A DNA stretch of 64,000 nucleotides from Spodoptera frugiperda (GCF_023101765.2 NC_064217.1:2604001-2668000); one strand, 5' to 3'; positions 47,176 through 59,890 are shown, numbered from the stretch's first letter. Notes: a model not told the origin generated them from the sequence alone. Made by a program: numbers and translations.

Positions 47176-47721
47176 CTATAAATGTATGATAGACAGAGCG
47201 CTATGTTATACCAGGAAACCCTTTTACATAGTATAATAATAATTAAGCTTAATTACCATCAATTAAGAAGTTCCTCTTCAATACTCCTACACTAATCAAA
47301 TTGCTAATGCCATAATCGGCAAAGAACCCCTACTCTCGCAACCCCACCAACCACTTCAAGAACAGAGCCAATCTTAGAAAATTTAATATCAAAATAGCAT
47401 TTAATTTATAGACTCGGTTTGACAGAGAAATTGGACGCTTATATCCCCCTATATAATAACGAGTAGTGCAAAATGTATGTTTGTAAATGTGACACACTAT
47501 TTCTGGAAGAATACGGGCTGTAAACGACGTGCAACGAATATTGTAAGTCTGAATGTATAGTTTAAGGGGACGTTCTATTTAGCGTGTTATGATTTGTTTT
47601 AGATATTTTAGGTACGTATTATTGTTTGTAAAAATTGGGATGGTATATTAGGATGGTAATTATGTGCAGGACTAAGGGGGATGCTTTCGTTCAGTGGACT
47701 GTGGACAGAAAGCAATTGATT

Positions 47722-47905
47722 TTTTAAACGTTGCCCCCTATCTAGGATTTCCTCGTGTCGTGGGTGAGTTTAAAAATATATAAATTCACATACACATGAC
47801 ACTCAGACCCGAAGCAACAATTTCTTGATCACAGAAAGAGTTGTTGCGTAAGAGAATGGAACCCAGCCACCATAACAACCGTGCAGACAATGTGTGATTA
47901 CAAGA
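47722..47905 (-). repeat. tRNA-derived SINE family J, inverted
   Basis: TGTCGTGGGTGAGTTTAAAA, TTCACATACACATGACACTC, GATCACAGAAAGAGTTGTTG and ATGGAACCCAGCCACC lie in family order. The last is a degraded B-box/tRNA head on the complement. Confidence 0.6.
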
Positions 47906-48022
47906 ATGTTACCAATAATTACCCACCTGTTATGTTATTTGTTATATACCTATTCATTGAAGCAATTAATACTTTGTTAGAAATTACACGAATGAAGTTT
48001 ACAGCTAAGTAATAGTAACTTC

Positions 48023-48184
48023 TGATCCAGATCTGCGGACTACCTAACAGCGAGTTTACCAGAGCACCGACTAGAAAAGCAGGCGTAGGAACGGGGTGGT
48101 TTTTAGTCACTAAGAGTCTCACACTCCTTCTAGCCTTGCCTAAGGCGGGAGAAGACATTGGATGAATTTTCTCCCTTAAAAGGG
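48023..48184 (+). repeat. SINE-like family A copy
   Basis: GATCCAGATCTGCGGACTAC, GGAACGGGGTGGTTTTTAGT and GACATTGGATGAATTTTCTC match the 9.8-kb copy in the same sense. Confidence 0.7.
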
Positions 48185-48249
48185 GTAATAATAGTAACCA
48201 ATTCTTTAGTTAGAACATGAAACAACAAAATAATTCTGATTTGACTAAA

Positions 48250-48330
48250 ATAATATTATTATTATTTATTATTTTCAGCCATGGTCGTCCCACTGCAGGG
48301 CAAAGGCCTCCCTACCCTCCTTCCACTCGT
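48250..48330 (-). mobile_element. LINE 3' end fragment, inverted (TAA-repeat tail)
   Basis: AATATTATTATTATTTATTA precedes TTTCAGCCATGGTCGTCCC and CTGCAGGGCAAAGGCCTCC. On the complement this reads GGAGGCCTTTGCCCTGCAG, then a TAA-type tail, a familiar lepidopteran LINE terminus. About 80 bp are preserved. Confidence 0.5.
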
Positions 48331-49320
48331 TTCTGTGTAGAGCTTTCTTTTCTTTCAAAATAATATGATTCGTCGAAATAACGGTAGTTTGCCGATATCA
48401 TATTTACGCGAGTGATAATAAATTGAATTGATATGTAAATATTAGAAAGTGATTCAATAAAATATAATAATTTAGTATACACCCGAATCCAGGTCACAGT
48501 TGAAATTATCAATGAATTTATTCGTATTATACGAGTAGTTTTCATCTAATAGGGCTGTGGAAGTATCATTTTGTATGTTAGTGGGAGTGTTTACCGGTGT
48601 TTATAAAATAGTACCTATGTAAAATGTCCCAATGTATATAAAAAATATTTAATTTCAATAATGCTGTACAAATACTTCGAAATCTATTCACGTCAAGTCA
48701 AAGCATTTATTTCAATTACATAATTTCTATACAGGCACTTTTTATCAGTCTGTCCGTCAGTGAATCTACGTGCTCGTTCCAAAATATTTGTTGTATGCAA
48801 AGCATACAAACAATCAAATATTTCTTCTTCATAATAACACTATAAATACGTAACCAACAACCCTATTGTTGGAAATTACATACACGTACAAAATTAAATA
48901 GATACAACTATTTCGATTAAACATTGCTTTATCAAAATACGTTTTCGTTTAATGAGTTTGTAAAATTTTCAATTATGTAATTAATTGATAATTTTCAACG
49001 GTTAACAGCTAAATCCGAGCTTTTGGGTGGACTATCAGATCATATGGGCATTAATGGCGATGTAAAATATGTATTTTAATTACGTACTTGTTTTAGTTCG
49101 GTTTGATAGCTGCAAAATGAATGCTGTAACACAATGCTGTGCTTTTTGATTATCCAATCACGTTCGTATTACAATACATTATTTATTGTCTACTTTTCAC
49201 CAGTTATAATATTAATTTCATGAAATAATATGGAGTAAGCCAAGCCAATTGCTAATTTTAGCTCAACTACTTATATTGAGAGCTTTGTATACCAAAAATG
49301 TTTACTGATTCTGACCCTTT
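48331..49320. other. AT-rich intergenic DNA
   Basis: Only the inverted LINE tail at 48696-48790 is recognised. Confidence 0.55.
48696..48790 (-). mobile_element. 3'-end fragment of the TTTGAC-tailed non-LTR family, inverted
   Basis: GTCAAGTCAAAGCATTTATT at the left edge is the reverse complement of the family tail. Inside, TCTGTCCGTCAGTGAATCTA and GTGCTCGTTCC match the complement of 42960-43010. Confidence 0.7.
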
Positions 49321-49423
49321 TTACACGGGGGACAATCATTCAATGACTTCTCCCACCTTGTACGAGGCGAGAAGGAGTGTTAGATTCTTGTAGATTAACA
49401 ACTACCCCGTTCTGATCCTAATT
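49321..49423 (-). repeat. SINE-like family A, partial
   Basis: GACAATCATTCAATGACTTC, CTTGTACGAGGCGAGAAGGA and ACAACTACCCCGTTCTG match; the GC-rich half is lost. Confidence 0.6.
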
Positions 49424-49899
49424 CATTACCTTAGCAGTCGCAAAAACGCAATTAACCAAAATATTAGGCGATGTGAGCTCTATAAAATAACTACAATAAT
49501 TTAGTTAATAAAAACATATTACAATAAACATTCTATATTATACAAGGTTGTAAAAAACCCTAAGAAAATGTTAAAAAACTACGAACATACAACTACCCCT
49601 TAACAGCACACATTATTTAAAGGGCAAAGAATGGCTCGCGTTAGTCTCGCTACATTATCATCGCGCTAGGGACGGGAGGGGGGCGCCAGATGGTCTTCAC
49701 ATTAACACTGATATTGGCTCCGACTTAAGCAGTAGTGTTAAGAGATTTGTAACTTAACGACACTATTTTGTGAACGCAATTAGTAAGGGATGATGATAAA
49801 TGTGAGAATGAGATGAGAATATTAATTTGTTTATTGTTTTGCTTCTTGTAAGATTTGATTTGCATCTTATAGGTTATCGCTCATTTGAGCCACCTGACA

Positions 49900-50115
49900 C
49901 TAGCCACCCGGCACGCGAACAGCATCGCCCCGCTGGCCGCATTGACCATGGGTGGTCAACGGGTGACCCACTCGTTTACAAACTCGCTGCTCGCGCGGTT
50001 GCCCTGTACGGACTGCGCGTGCCAATCAACAAATACAAACGACTATTCTTGAAAATTCGTGGACCAAGTGATGTCCACTCGTTGACCACGCGTCCACCCG
50101 CGTCCACCCGCGGAT
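49900..50115. other. GC-rich island of unknown nature
   Basis: A stretch of about 215 bp is far richer in G+C than its flanks. It contains GGTGGTCAACGGGTGACCC and, in partial complement, TCGTTGACCACGCGTCCACC, and ends with a tandem CGTCCACC-CGCGTCCACC-CGCGG. An open frame spans it on each strand (49827-50117 and 49976-50161), but neither protein is recognisable. It may be an old GC-rich TIR element. Confidence 0.4.
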
Positions 50116-50765
50116 AAGTTACATAAAAACACACCAACATTATAGCAAAGTAGTCCCTCAAAAAATATTTTCATAAAAATGCCTCGCTTTCGTACATTTT
50201 TCTCTTTAATTTTTGACGCAGTAAATTACGGAGAGCATTTTAATAACAAAATATAAAATGGTCGCAATTATTGCTCGTCAGGATGTATCGAGATACATAA
50301 TTAAGATAAAATTGCATACTAACTGCGATCTTTAATTAAACAAAAACTACAAACTTTATCATACACTTGATTTAATATAACAAATATTTCCTATAATCAA
50401 TTTAACCACCAAAACTGTGAATGAAAACACACATAAACTAACACAAGGAAAAAAGTGAACTGAAATATGTAGACACTCAATACAAACAAGTATTGGCTGG
50501 TATACAGGATCGCTATCTATATTGAGCACTAGCCTTTGGCAAGCCAACTATTCTATTACTAACAATGTTATAAGCCTGTAAAGCCCCCGGCTACCCATTA
50601 CGTTTGAAATTGAAAAATACATATTTACTACTCACTCAGTGGATGTTGCTGTTATGATATTTATTTGACGTAATAACTATGGCTAGGCTTGGGCTGGGTA
50701 CTTTGTTTGTTGGGTTTTTGAAGGCAAATCGTTTATTTTCTTTCTTTTTTATATATTTGTGGCTA

Positions 50766-50993
50766 TACGTGACAAGTGATAGATGACAGAAGTCGCACAT
50801 AGACGAGATCAACGAACAAATCAACGGATGATGTCATAAGTCCTACATCACAAATAATATGAAGTTTACATGCGAATAAACATGGATAGAAAATCCAGAT
50901 TAAAACAGTTATGCAAAAGCCCGGCAGGCACGATCACCTCGCCTGGTCGTAGGATCCTCCTTTTCTTAGAGAACTTTACTCTCTGTTCCCTAA
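50766..50993 (-). repeat. Family F repeat copy, inverted
   Basis: The complement reads AGGGAACAGAGAGTAAAGTT then CTCTAAG, AAAAGGAGGATCCTACGACC and AGGCGAGGTGATCGTGCCTG. The CRE-like octamer is changed by one base (TGATGTCA at 50829-50836). The frame at 50870-51139 is a by-product. Confidence 0.7.
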
Positions 50994-51479
50994 ATATTAA
51001 AAAAAAGCGTTGCCCCATTCTAGTTTTATCCTATGTCGAGGGTTCATTTACTATTGAGACTGTTATAAAATTATTTTCAAGAATTAAGTTAAAGACAACA
51101 ACTGGAACAATGTGCATTGTTAGAGGTAATCAATTTTAAAGTTATTATTTTAATAGCTTCATTACAATAACTTGAATAATTTTCCTCTGAGTTAACTAAC
51201 TCAACTAAGAGTGTATAATAATAACAAATCAAGTTGCTGCACAAATTACCTTTGGTACCGCCAGCCTCATTAGACAATACTTGGTTAAACCTAAATTACT
51301 TGCTAGAATGTTCTTCAACTAAGTTAGGCGCCTTAAATGGTGCTAATGCAATCTGCATACATCATTATTATTATGCTTTAGTTACTGAAATATTGAGTGT
51401 ATGGTAGACAATAAGCCACTATACAATGTTCATCTACTTTTCATCATTAATGTGTACCGTATACATAAACACACTTTCT

Positions 51480-51605
51480 TACAAACTTGTTACTCAATTA
51501 TGTCAAAACGACTGAAAGGATCGGTATAAAATTTCTTTACTACCATAGGTTACTTTTTATTCTACGCAAATGCGAGGGAAGCCGCGGGCAGAAGCTAGTC
51601 TACTA
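51480..51605 (-). repeat. Family D copy, inverted
   Basis: AGGTTACTTTTTATTCTACG, AATGCGAGGGAAGCCGCGGG and CAGAAGCTAGTCTACTAT are the complement of the family left end. Confidence 0.55.
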
Positions 51606-51962
51606 TAAAAATGGTGGATAGAAATTAGTTCTAATTAACAATCATTTTTCATAATAAAAAACTAAGTATCAAAACTAAGAAGAATTTAAAATGATCATTC
51701 TCACTTTACGCAGACTGTTTGTTACATTTTTATAAGCCTAATCTTCTAAGTATTTATTTGGTCTAGAATAAATGAAACAAGATTAAGTAGGTAGGCGGTC
51801 TTCAAGTACAGTTAGACTCAAAAGCTTAGTGTTAAATGTAGACAATAAATAAGGAGAAATATTCGTTTAACTTTTGTCTACTTTTGTATTTACACTGGAA
51901 AATAACTTCTTCTTTTGAATCATGTTTTTATGAGAGACACAATTAATATGAATTTATTATCT

Positions 51963-52155
51963 TAGTGGTCGTGGTGGCCAGATGTAGACGGTTCGAAACC
52001 TACTAACGACAAGTACCAATGTGACTTTTGCTGAGATATGTACTTTTTAAATTTATTTAGACACCACTGACAAACGGTGAAGGAAAACATCGTGATTCAA
52101 ATCTGCCTAGGTTTGAATTACTATAATTTCTAATTATAAATCTGAAATCCAACCA
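51963..52155 (+). repeat. tRNA-derived SINE family C, 3'-truncated
   Basis: GACGGTTCGAAACCTAC (B box) and TTTAGACACCACTGACAAAC, GGTGAAGGAAAACATCGTGA match; the CTCAAACCTTCTCC part is lost. Confidence 0.65.
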
Positions 52156-54902
52156 ACCTGCATTGAAAAGTTTCGTACACATTAAAACGCAGCGTTTCTA
52201 TAGTTTTATTTTATTTGTATGTCTAGACATTGCTAGGAGGCTAGAGAGTGACATAGATTACTTTTCCAGAACACGGTCAGAGTCGTGGACGAAAACTTAG
52301 CAGAATTGTGAAAATGATTATATTACAACAACATAAACAAAAATTACTACTTAGGTATTATTAATAATCATGACTGACGTTTTCTTCAAGAAGTGTTCAT
52401 ATTACAAGTCAGCTCCAAGTATTTCATATGTTACCTACCCAAGCAAACTACTTTTAATAGAGTCCAACTATGTGTTAAGGCTATTAATCATACATAAAGC
52501 TCAAATTCAGGTTCGTAAATCTTGTGGAATAACCTAAAATGGTTAGTCAAGTAGGTTAATACAAGTATGGGCGGAAAATTGTTTGTTTGTTCAATTTTGA
52601 ACCTTATTGGAGTGTAAAATTGACCTCAAAATGTGTTTGTTTTTATTCCTCCAATTTTGGAATTCGATTTTTATTTTTATCCTATAGGTATTTCGAGAAT
52701 TCGACTTCAATTATGGAAAGTTCCTTTGTTTTATTATGAAGGAATCAACAGTTGTTATTTTTTTTATTATTTATTTATATGTCATACATTTAATCAATGT
52801 ATATTTACTGTACTGTTTGACTATTTTAATGAAATTTCCATTTAATAAACTACTTTATATTTTGAACTAAATTATATTCACATGTAAGTTTATATTTGAT
52901 TTCATAACAAAATATGTTAAAGAAACTGTAAATCCTAAAACCAGTTATAATAATCCGTAGATCTAAAATATCTCGAAGACTAGAATAGACATAAATTTAG
53001 GAGAAGCTTTTCCACGCAAACTGCCAAAGTGGGGACCATATTTCTCGGTGTCGCCTTACTGCTAGTTACATGCATTTTGCTAGGCTATGCACTTTACGAA
53101 CTGGTTTCATCTGACGAGCGCTTCCAGTGATTTGCTTGCAAAGCCATTTCAATGGTTTGTTACGATTTCGATGTAAAAATAATTATATTGGATTCTATGA
53201 TAGCATTTTTTAATCGGAAGAAGAGTAATTAGATTTCATTTGAAGTCATGCTGTTGAATAGTGTTATTTTTCAGTTATATCAGTTTCTACTTAATGTACT
53301 ATTAAGTACTGAGTTTTTGTGAAAAAAAAACGGTAACTACGTTTTTCACTGAAAAATATATTAATTATTAAAGGATCAAACTGAATTGAAAAATAACAAC
53401 TTGTTCAAGATATAAAAATTCCTTCTATAACTAGTGATCTCGAGTAGATCTATCCCCTTAATGTATATAAAATATACACAAGAAGACTAATATTAAACGA
53501 TACTCTAAGGAAATATCTTTCAGTTATTATAGCCCGGAGTCTGGAATAATACCCGCTATTACATGGAATTGTGTTACATATAAAAAGTGGTGTTTTGGAG
53601 GTTCAAGACGCTTGCTTCTCATGTATCCTCAAACATGAGAAGCGAGCAAAGTAGGGGTTCGAAACCTTAGTGATTTTTCAGAGTTATATGTACTTTCGAA
53701 GATTATTTAGACACCATTCGCATACGGTGAAGGAAAATATCGTGAGGAAATCTTAACTGATAATTTCCGACTATACCAGCGTGAGAAGAAACCTTTGGTC
53801 AGCACTGGCCACTTATAAAGCTGTTAATGTGATGATGTGATTACATGTAATTCATAAAATTATGGTTGTTACATTGTTTATAATGTGTAACTCTACCTGC
53901 TTTGGTGATCAGACATGTGACAAAATGTTACATGTCACAATAAACATAATCCAATACAAAAAGCAACCAACACGCCTGTTGATTTATAATCCTTTAAACA
54001 ACCAAAATACAAACCTAAATACGAGTAATTAACAAGTTGAACAATTGAAAGTCAGTAACAAGGGTGTTCCAAAACTCACATAGTAGCCGTTGTCTTCCTT
54101 TTAATTACATTAATTCTTAGGAGTTGGAGTACTTATCAAAGTTCTTCGAAGTACCTAATTAATGCCAATGTATTATGTGTTTTTGTACGCATGTTGTACA
54201 TGTGTGTAAAGTATGGGTGAATTGTTTATATGGAAAATGTATAATGTTATTTGGGAATCATTGATGGTAGAGTGATTGATTAATTAGTTGCTTCAGGGAT
54301 TTATAATACGAGTCATTTTGAAAATATAAAATAAAAATGTGTTTTTGTTTAAAGTGAACTGAGTATGAACAGCTGATTTGAGTGATATTGGCTTGATTTG
54401 GATACTGACTTGATCGATAGTGACTTTAGGGCTAAGCTGCTGACAGAAGTTGGTAAATAATAAAATGCAGTTTTAATATTAACAGTGAGATTCGTTCCCT
54501 AACTAGGTAGGTTTTGTAAGTATCAAAAGACAAACAAAAACACAAAAGGTACTATAAAATTAAAATAATACATGAATGAAACAAAGACCATGTAACAAAT
54601 ACTTCAACTGCAAAAAGAAAATAGAACAAAAATTCATTATCTCACATCGTTACATTTAAAGCGAAACCTTAGCGATACTTTACGAGTGACAGAAGAAAAA
54701 AGCAAAGCAAATTGTACGGCGGCACACTTAACTAACGGGTTCACACGCTAACCGACAATTAGTCGGGACTTGTGACTACTGACTAGTGACTAGCAGTTGC
54801 AAACTTATTGTTTAACTAGTATCGTCCTTTGGTTGTTATTGTGATTATCTAAAGGACTTTTTGAAGTTTTAGTTTGTCAGCTTTTTAGGGGCAGAAAATA
54901 TC
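52156..54902. other. Intergenic DNA
   Basis: Apart from the SINE at 53592-53842, I see one unusual stretch at 54700-54800 (ACGGCGGCACACTTAACTAA and a GTGACTACTGACTAGTGACT direct repeat). No gene is supported. Confidence 0.5.
53592..53842 (+). repeat. tRNA-derived SINE family C copy
   Basis: GGGGTTCGAAACC is a good pol III B box. TTTAGACACCATTCGCATAC, GGTGAAGGAAAATATCGTGA and CAGCACTGGCCACTTATAAA follow in family order, with a GTGATGATGTGA end. Confidence 0.7.
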
Positions 54903-54992
54903 ATGAAATATATTGTATATATATATATATATATATATATACAACATCTTTGAGAGATATATATATATATATATATATACAATATATTTCAT
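54903..54992. repeat. TA-rich palindrome, 36-bp arms
   Basis: Arms 54903-54938 (ATGAAATATATTGTATATAT...) and 54957-54992 are reverse complements made mostly of (TA)n but capped by non-repetitive ATGAAATATATTGT. The spacer is ATACAACATCTTTGAGAG. Confidence 0.75.
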
Positions 54993-55082
54993 CATGAGAA
55001 GAGAATATATATATGACATATACCTATAGAGACCAATTTAGCGATATATTAAAGAAGGGCAAAATTAAAAGTACCTTTAACC

Positions 55083-55210
55083 GACGAGTATGCATGAAAA
55101 GATTTATGACTATTGATGAAGCGAAAGAGGTATGTAAGAGTCATAGCAATTGGCGGTCCATTGTCTCTGCCTATCCCCATGGGAGACAGGCGTGAAAGTA
55201 TTTATGTATT
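55083..55210 (+). repeat. Family H copy
   Basis: ATTGATGAAGCGAAAGAGGT, ATGTAAGAGTCATAGCAATT, TTGTCTCTGCCTATCCCCAT and GGGAGACAGGCGTGAAAGTA match 56.9 kb. The frame at 55013-55195 comes from the repeat. Confidence 0.65.
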
Positions 55211-56857
55211 ATGTACAAAATTAAAGAGATTTATTAATTGACTGGACTAAAAGTGTGTCTAGCCAAATGCCACTTTAGTGCTTGTCTACAGAGAGAGTAG
55301 AAAACTCAATATACTATGGGAGTGACATTAACAAGGTGTCAAAATTTACATCAATCCCATATAATTTAGTTTTCTATTCTACAAGTAGACAAGCGCTAAA
55401 TAACTTTTGGTTGCAGGCGCAGAACTGTTATTTTTATGAGGACCACAGTACATTGCATTTTGTGGATTGTAACAAATTATACATAAGCATTGTATTGTAA
55501 CAAACTATTCCTAAATATCCAACACATTTCCAAATCTATGTTCGTCATAAAAAGTAAAAATAAAAATGAAATTAATATAATTAAACACAGAATCAACTAT
55601 CACTCAAAATTAAATTCAACTTTACGTTCACAGATACTAAATCATTATTACTAAAAATAACCCTTAACTTTTCCTTAATAGAATAAATGAGTAACAGCTT
55701 AACACATCATGTGCAAAATATATTACACCTTCATCAAGCAGAGAGTATAATACAGTTAACGATAAATTCATTATTTTATCACTTTCTGCGTCTAAAAATA
55801 ACGCGGGAATGAAAATTATTTTAAAGCCAGCTGTGACCGAGAGCTAAAAATATCACGTCGTGAAGGATAAAGGAAGGTAAACAGATTAAAAAGACATGAC
55901 TGTATTACATTTTAATGAAGCATGAACATTTTTACCGTATAAGAATATAAGATACTAAAAATACCGCTGTACTACGAAACCGTAGCGTCGTAGCACACGT
56001 AGCATTGAGCTACGAGATTCGTAGCAATGTTCGTCAACTCCAAAATTAGATTAGATTCATAATTTTTTCGTTAAACAATTATGCCTAAAATACATTGCGA
56101 TATTATCAACTTAATCTAAATACTACCACGCAGAAAACTTAATAAAGACACAATGTATCTTATAACGCCCACGCCCGTATCGTAGGCCGAAGTTACTTGT
56201 ACAGTTTTTAAACCATAAGGAAATATAAATGTAAAAATTCTTTCAAGAATATAAATATTATCTTTAGTTCGCAGTTTTGTTCAGGAATGATAGAATAAAG
56301 ATATTCTGTCATCCCATAGGAACCACTCGCAGCGGTAGATCTCAAAGAATCGAAATATGAAATTCAAGTCAACATCTTTGAGATATTTCTGATAAAATAT
56401 TTTTCCATTTTCCATATGTTTATCTTTGCTGATTGTCAGCCAGGAAATGGCTAGGTTTTATTTTGGTACTCGATTTATTTTTGGTTGAATTTCGTATTCG
56501 AAGAAACCAGTGCTTTCTGACGTGAAGGGTAAATTAAATCCATTAACGTATTTACTGTTGTTACAAGGATAAATTACACCGCCAATGTTAATTTTACCCA
56601 TTCATGCTTTGGGAATACTTAATATTTTTTCCTAGAAGTAATTTCTGGACATTGATATATAAAATCTAAGTATATACCGTACACAAACAAAAGGAACTAT
56701 AGGGTCAGGCAGAGATGAAACTTGCTGTAATTCCAGTTTTAGTTTTGAATATTCAAAGATTATCTATTCAAGGGAACAACTTAAAATCTGGGGTTTGGCT
56801 ATAGTTTTATCTCTGCTTCAAAAATAACAAATAAGTGAAAAATGAGAAGAATAAATA

Positions 56858-56992
56858 AGCATGTTTGAAAAGACATTTGACTCTTGATGAAGCGTAAGAA
56901 GTATGTAAGATTCGTAATAATTGACATTATATTGTCTCTGCCTACCCCCTTGGGAGACAAGCGTGAGGTTATGCATGTATGTATGTAATGAG
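56858..56992 (+). repeat. Family H copy
   Basis: GACTCTTGATGAAGCGTAAG, AGTATGTAAGATTCGTAATA, ATTGTCTCTGCCTACCCCCT and a GTATGTATGTA end match 55.1 kb. Confidence 0.65.
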
Positions 56993-57084
56993 AAGGGGTC
57001 TTTCAATGATTTTGTATGTTAGAAATCGTTAACCTGTGTTGAGCAAACGTAGTGATAAATGTTTATTCATTCCACACACACGAC

Positions 57085-57110
57085 ATACATATACACACAC
57101 ACACACACAT
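57085..57110. repeat. (CA)n microsatellite
   Basis: A run of about ten AC dinucleotides follows ACATATACACAC. Confidence 0.7.
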
Positions 57111-57177
57111 ACCAAATATTAAAATTATCTACATAGTTTTAAGTTATTAATTAATTATTAAAATTGTAAGATATAAA

Positions 57178-57298
57178 AGAGCGGCGCCTCCTGGCACAGG
57201 CATATATATGCTTAAAAGGAGACGCCACCCACTGTATAACACTGTAAAATCGTGTAATAACGAAATAAAGCCTTTTTGATTTTGATTTGATTTGATTC
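57178..57298 (+). mobile_element. Non-LTR 3' end with (TTTTGATT)n tail
   Basis: A GC-rich segment (GCGGCGCCTCCTGGCAC) is followed by GGAGACGCCACCCACTGTAT, an AATAAA at about 57265 and a TTTTGATTTTGATTTGATTT tail. This structure matches lepidopteran CR1/Zenon-type LINE 3' ends, a recollection of the family style and not a search result. The copy is only about 120 bp. Confidence 0.55.
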
Positions 57299-57859
57299 CT
57301 CAGAGCCTAATATTAGTGCCTAAAAAATACATTCATTTTTTTGAGCCAGTATACATATTAAAACGATAGCTTTATCGTCCCTTACGAAGAGTCGGCTATA
57401 AACGAGTTACCACCAATAACTCCACTCGGTACAGACAGAAAGAAAAATTTATTCGAACGTAATGCACTGGACAATTTATGACTCATTTAAACAAAACAAA
57501 TGTACGTACATGAGTTTTGTAAAAAGAGTAAGTGGCTTTCGTGTATAAAGGACCTGTAGGTACACGTAAACGTAATTACTGACGTATTTTTATTGTGAAA
57601 TTAAAATATTAATTGTTTTTGTCTTGTTTTCTTTGAAAGGTATTTTTTTATAATACTCGTATAATCAGGTAAACGAGCAAACGTATTGAAGTAGCAGGAA
57701 AATTGTGTGACTTTTTATTGCATGGAATTGAAGTGTTTGTGATGTATATACAAGCATATAGATACGAATATATACAAGAAATGAATTAAAAATAAAGTAT
57801 TCTGATTAAAGGAATTTAATTGTTTAGGGGTATCTGTATACCACTACAATTAAATTCCA

Positions 57860-57901
57860 TAAAAATGTATGTTTGTACCTGTGTACAAACATACATTTTT
57901 A
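57860..57901. repeat. Perfect 19-bp inverted repeat with 4-base loop
   Basis: AAAATGTATGTTTGTAC, loop CTGT, GTACAAACATACATTTT: exact arms 57860-57878 and 57883-57901. It would form a stable hairpin in DNA or RNA. Confidence 0.8.
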
Positions 57902-58514
57902 CAAATTGATAATCAACTATCATATTCAAATTACAGAGAAAAATAATATGACTAGTACAAGCCTGTAGAAATAAGACATGTCGTCCTAAAGGGGTTGAAT
58001 TCTACTCTTTAAAACTTTTAAAATAAAAACCGCTGAAGTAAATAAAATAAAAGTAATTTATTACTCCTTCGATAACACGACAGATTGTCATGCAAGCATT
58101 GTAATTTATTATTTTAGTGGAGTGCGAATTCGTACTAAATATTTCTTTTGGCTAAGTCGTTGCAAAGTCAAAATATGTAGGTATAATTTAGTATAAGTTG
58201 TAACCATATAAGTGTTTAGTATATTGCTAGTTTAACTTGTGAAATTATAGTTCGAATGGGCAGTAAAGGTCACTTGTCAATGTTTGAGAAGTTGATACGT
58301 GTGGGCGTTAATATTTAATTTTAATATTTGTTTTGGTGATGTTAGAAGAGCAATGAAATGAACTGAACAAGTTTGAGTGGGTTTTAAAATTAGGTAGACG
58401 TAATGAGGCTGATTATGAAAAGTTTTCAAGATCAATTATATTTTGGTAATGAATAATTCATTAGATAGATAAATTACAGGTGGTATCCTAAATCTTATAT
58501 TAACTAAAAAAAAT

Positions 58515-58650
58515 ATTTACTGACGTAGGCTGCGCGACGTCGCCGTGTTTGCGCACGCTGCTCATGATTAAGTGTCCCTCTGGGACTCGAAACTAGTAGA
58601 GCTTTTCTCCATTAATATGCGTGAGTAAACAGTGATTTTTAGTTAAGTTT
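58515..58650 (+). repeat. Family E2 repeat copy
   Basis: GCGACGTCGCCGTGTTTGCG, ACGCTGCTCATGATTAAGTG, GACTCGAAACTAGTAGAGC and GCGTGAGTAAACAGTGATTT follow the same order as at 34.7 kb. Confidence 0.6.
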
Positions 58651-59890
58651 TTTTTTGTTTTATTATACTTATGATCTTATTTCTTAGATCTTAATTAGAT
58701 ATGTTAAAATATTCCCGACAAATGTTAAAAATATGTTTAGTTACACTTCATTAATAAAACCTTATTATATGAAACCATGTAAGTTATTTTATACTTAACT
58801 TATTACTAGTTACCAATATATAAATTTCATATACGATGCTAAAAATATTGATTATATTATTACATTAAATTTTATATTTATTAAATCTAGTTTACTAAAA
58901 GCTTGTTCAAAAACATCAAACACGATTGTCGTTCTCGCTCCCAGGCCAGTTGTAAATAAAATATAATGAAATAAAAAACAAATATTAATAAAAGTGTTCA
59001 ATTTTTAAATATACTCTATAGATTGATATTTTTGACATTGAACGGTCAATGACCTTAACGTTTTATGGATAGCCAGATACATAATGAAACCGCCTAATCA
59101 ATTTATTTTTAATTTTCGTTATTGAGATTAGATCAAAGATTAGATTTGATATTTATGTTAATAGTTCGTAATGCAATAATGTGCTTGTAATTTTAATAAT
59201 TTGAAATGATTTTTTTTGATTAAGATCAAATTAGGTAAACAGTTGACGATATAATTTATGATGGATACTAAAACGAACTCTGAATTTGCGTCAAATCATT
59301 TAAAACGATAATAAAGACAGAAAAAATATAATTTATATCAAAAAGTATACAGTTATCATGTCAAAATTAAAAAAGCCAAACATGGTATGCATAAAAACTG
59401 GCTTGCAACAATAATACCAAGCAAGTTCTAAGTTTCAATAATAAAAAACCTAACAAAAATTAGCGCGGTACTCCACGACAGCAATTCAAAAACAATTCCA
59501 CTCGACATTAACAGGTCAATTAAAATTTATTGTTCCTTTTTAATTCACAGAAAAACTTTTTAAAACATAATAATCTATTTTGAAATTCACAACTGTAAAA
59601 TGAGTAACATATTCAAGGCTCTTCGTGCACATGCAAGCGAATGCCTTCCATCAATTACAAAAATAACTAGAAAATGGTACTAATACTGGTAAATGTTTTT
59701 AAAATATATGTGTACGGCTAATGTAGGCAATTATAATTGTGAATGAGAACACGTGAACTTTATGGTCTGATCGCGTTTGTGTAATTATGTAATTACATTG
59801 AATTTATGCGCTCGAACCGATTTCTTGAGTTAATTTATTTTTGTGAGGCTGAAGATTGTCGAATAAAATGATGTTTTGTTTGTTGGTATT
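58651..59890. other. AT-rich intergenic DNA
   Basis: I see nothing supportable here. Confidence 0.55.

Larger units (their letters stand above)
55211..58514. other. AT-rich intergenic DNA between listed repeats
   Basis: Contains the family H copy, the LINE tail, the CA microsatellite and the 57.86-kb hairpin, each listed separately. The frame at 55282-55500 has no recognisable domain. Confidence 0.5.

Noticed and set aside
49827..50161. Open frames on both strands in the GC-rich island as a possible small gene
   Set aside because: GC-rich DNA has few stops by chance; Arg/Ala/Pro-rich translations show no domain, and opposite-strand frames are equally good.
54903..54992. CRISPR-like or satellite array
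   Set aside because: Only two inverted (TA)n arms; no spaced direct repeats anywhere in the window.
55013..55195. 60-codon frame near the TA palindrome
   Set aside because: Its C-terminal half is encoded by a family H repeat that is also present at 56.9 kb.
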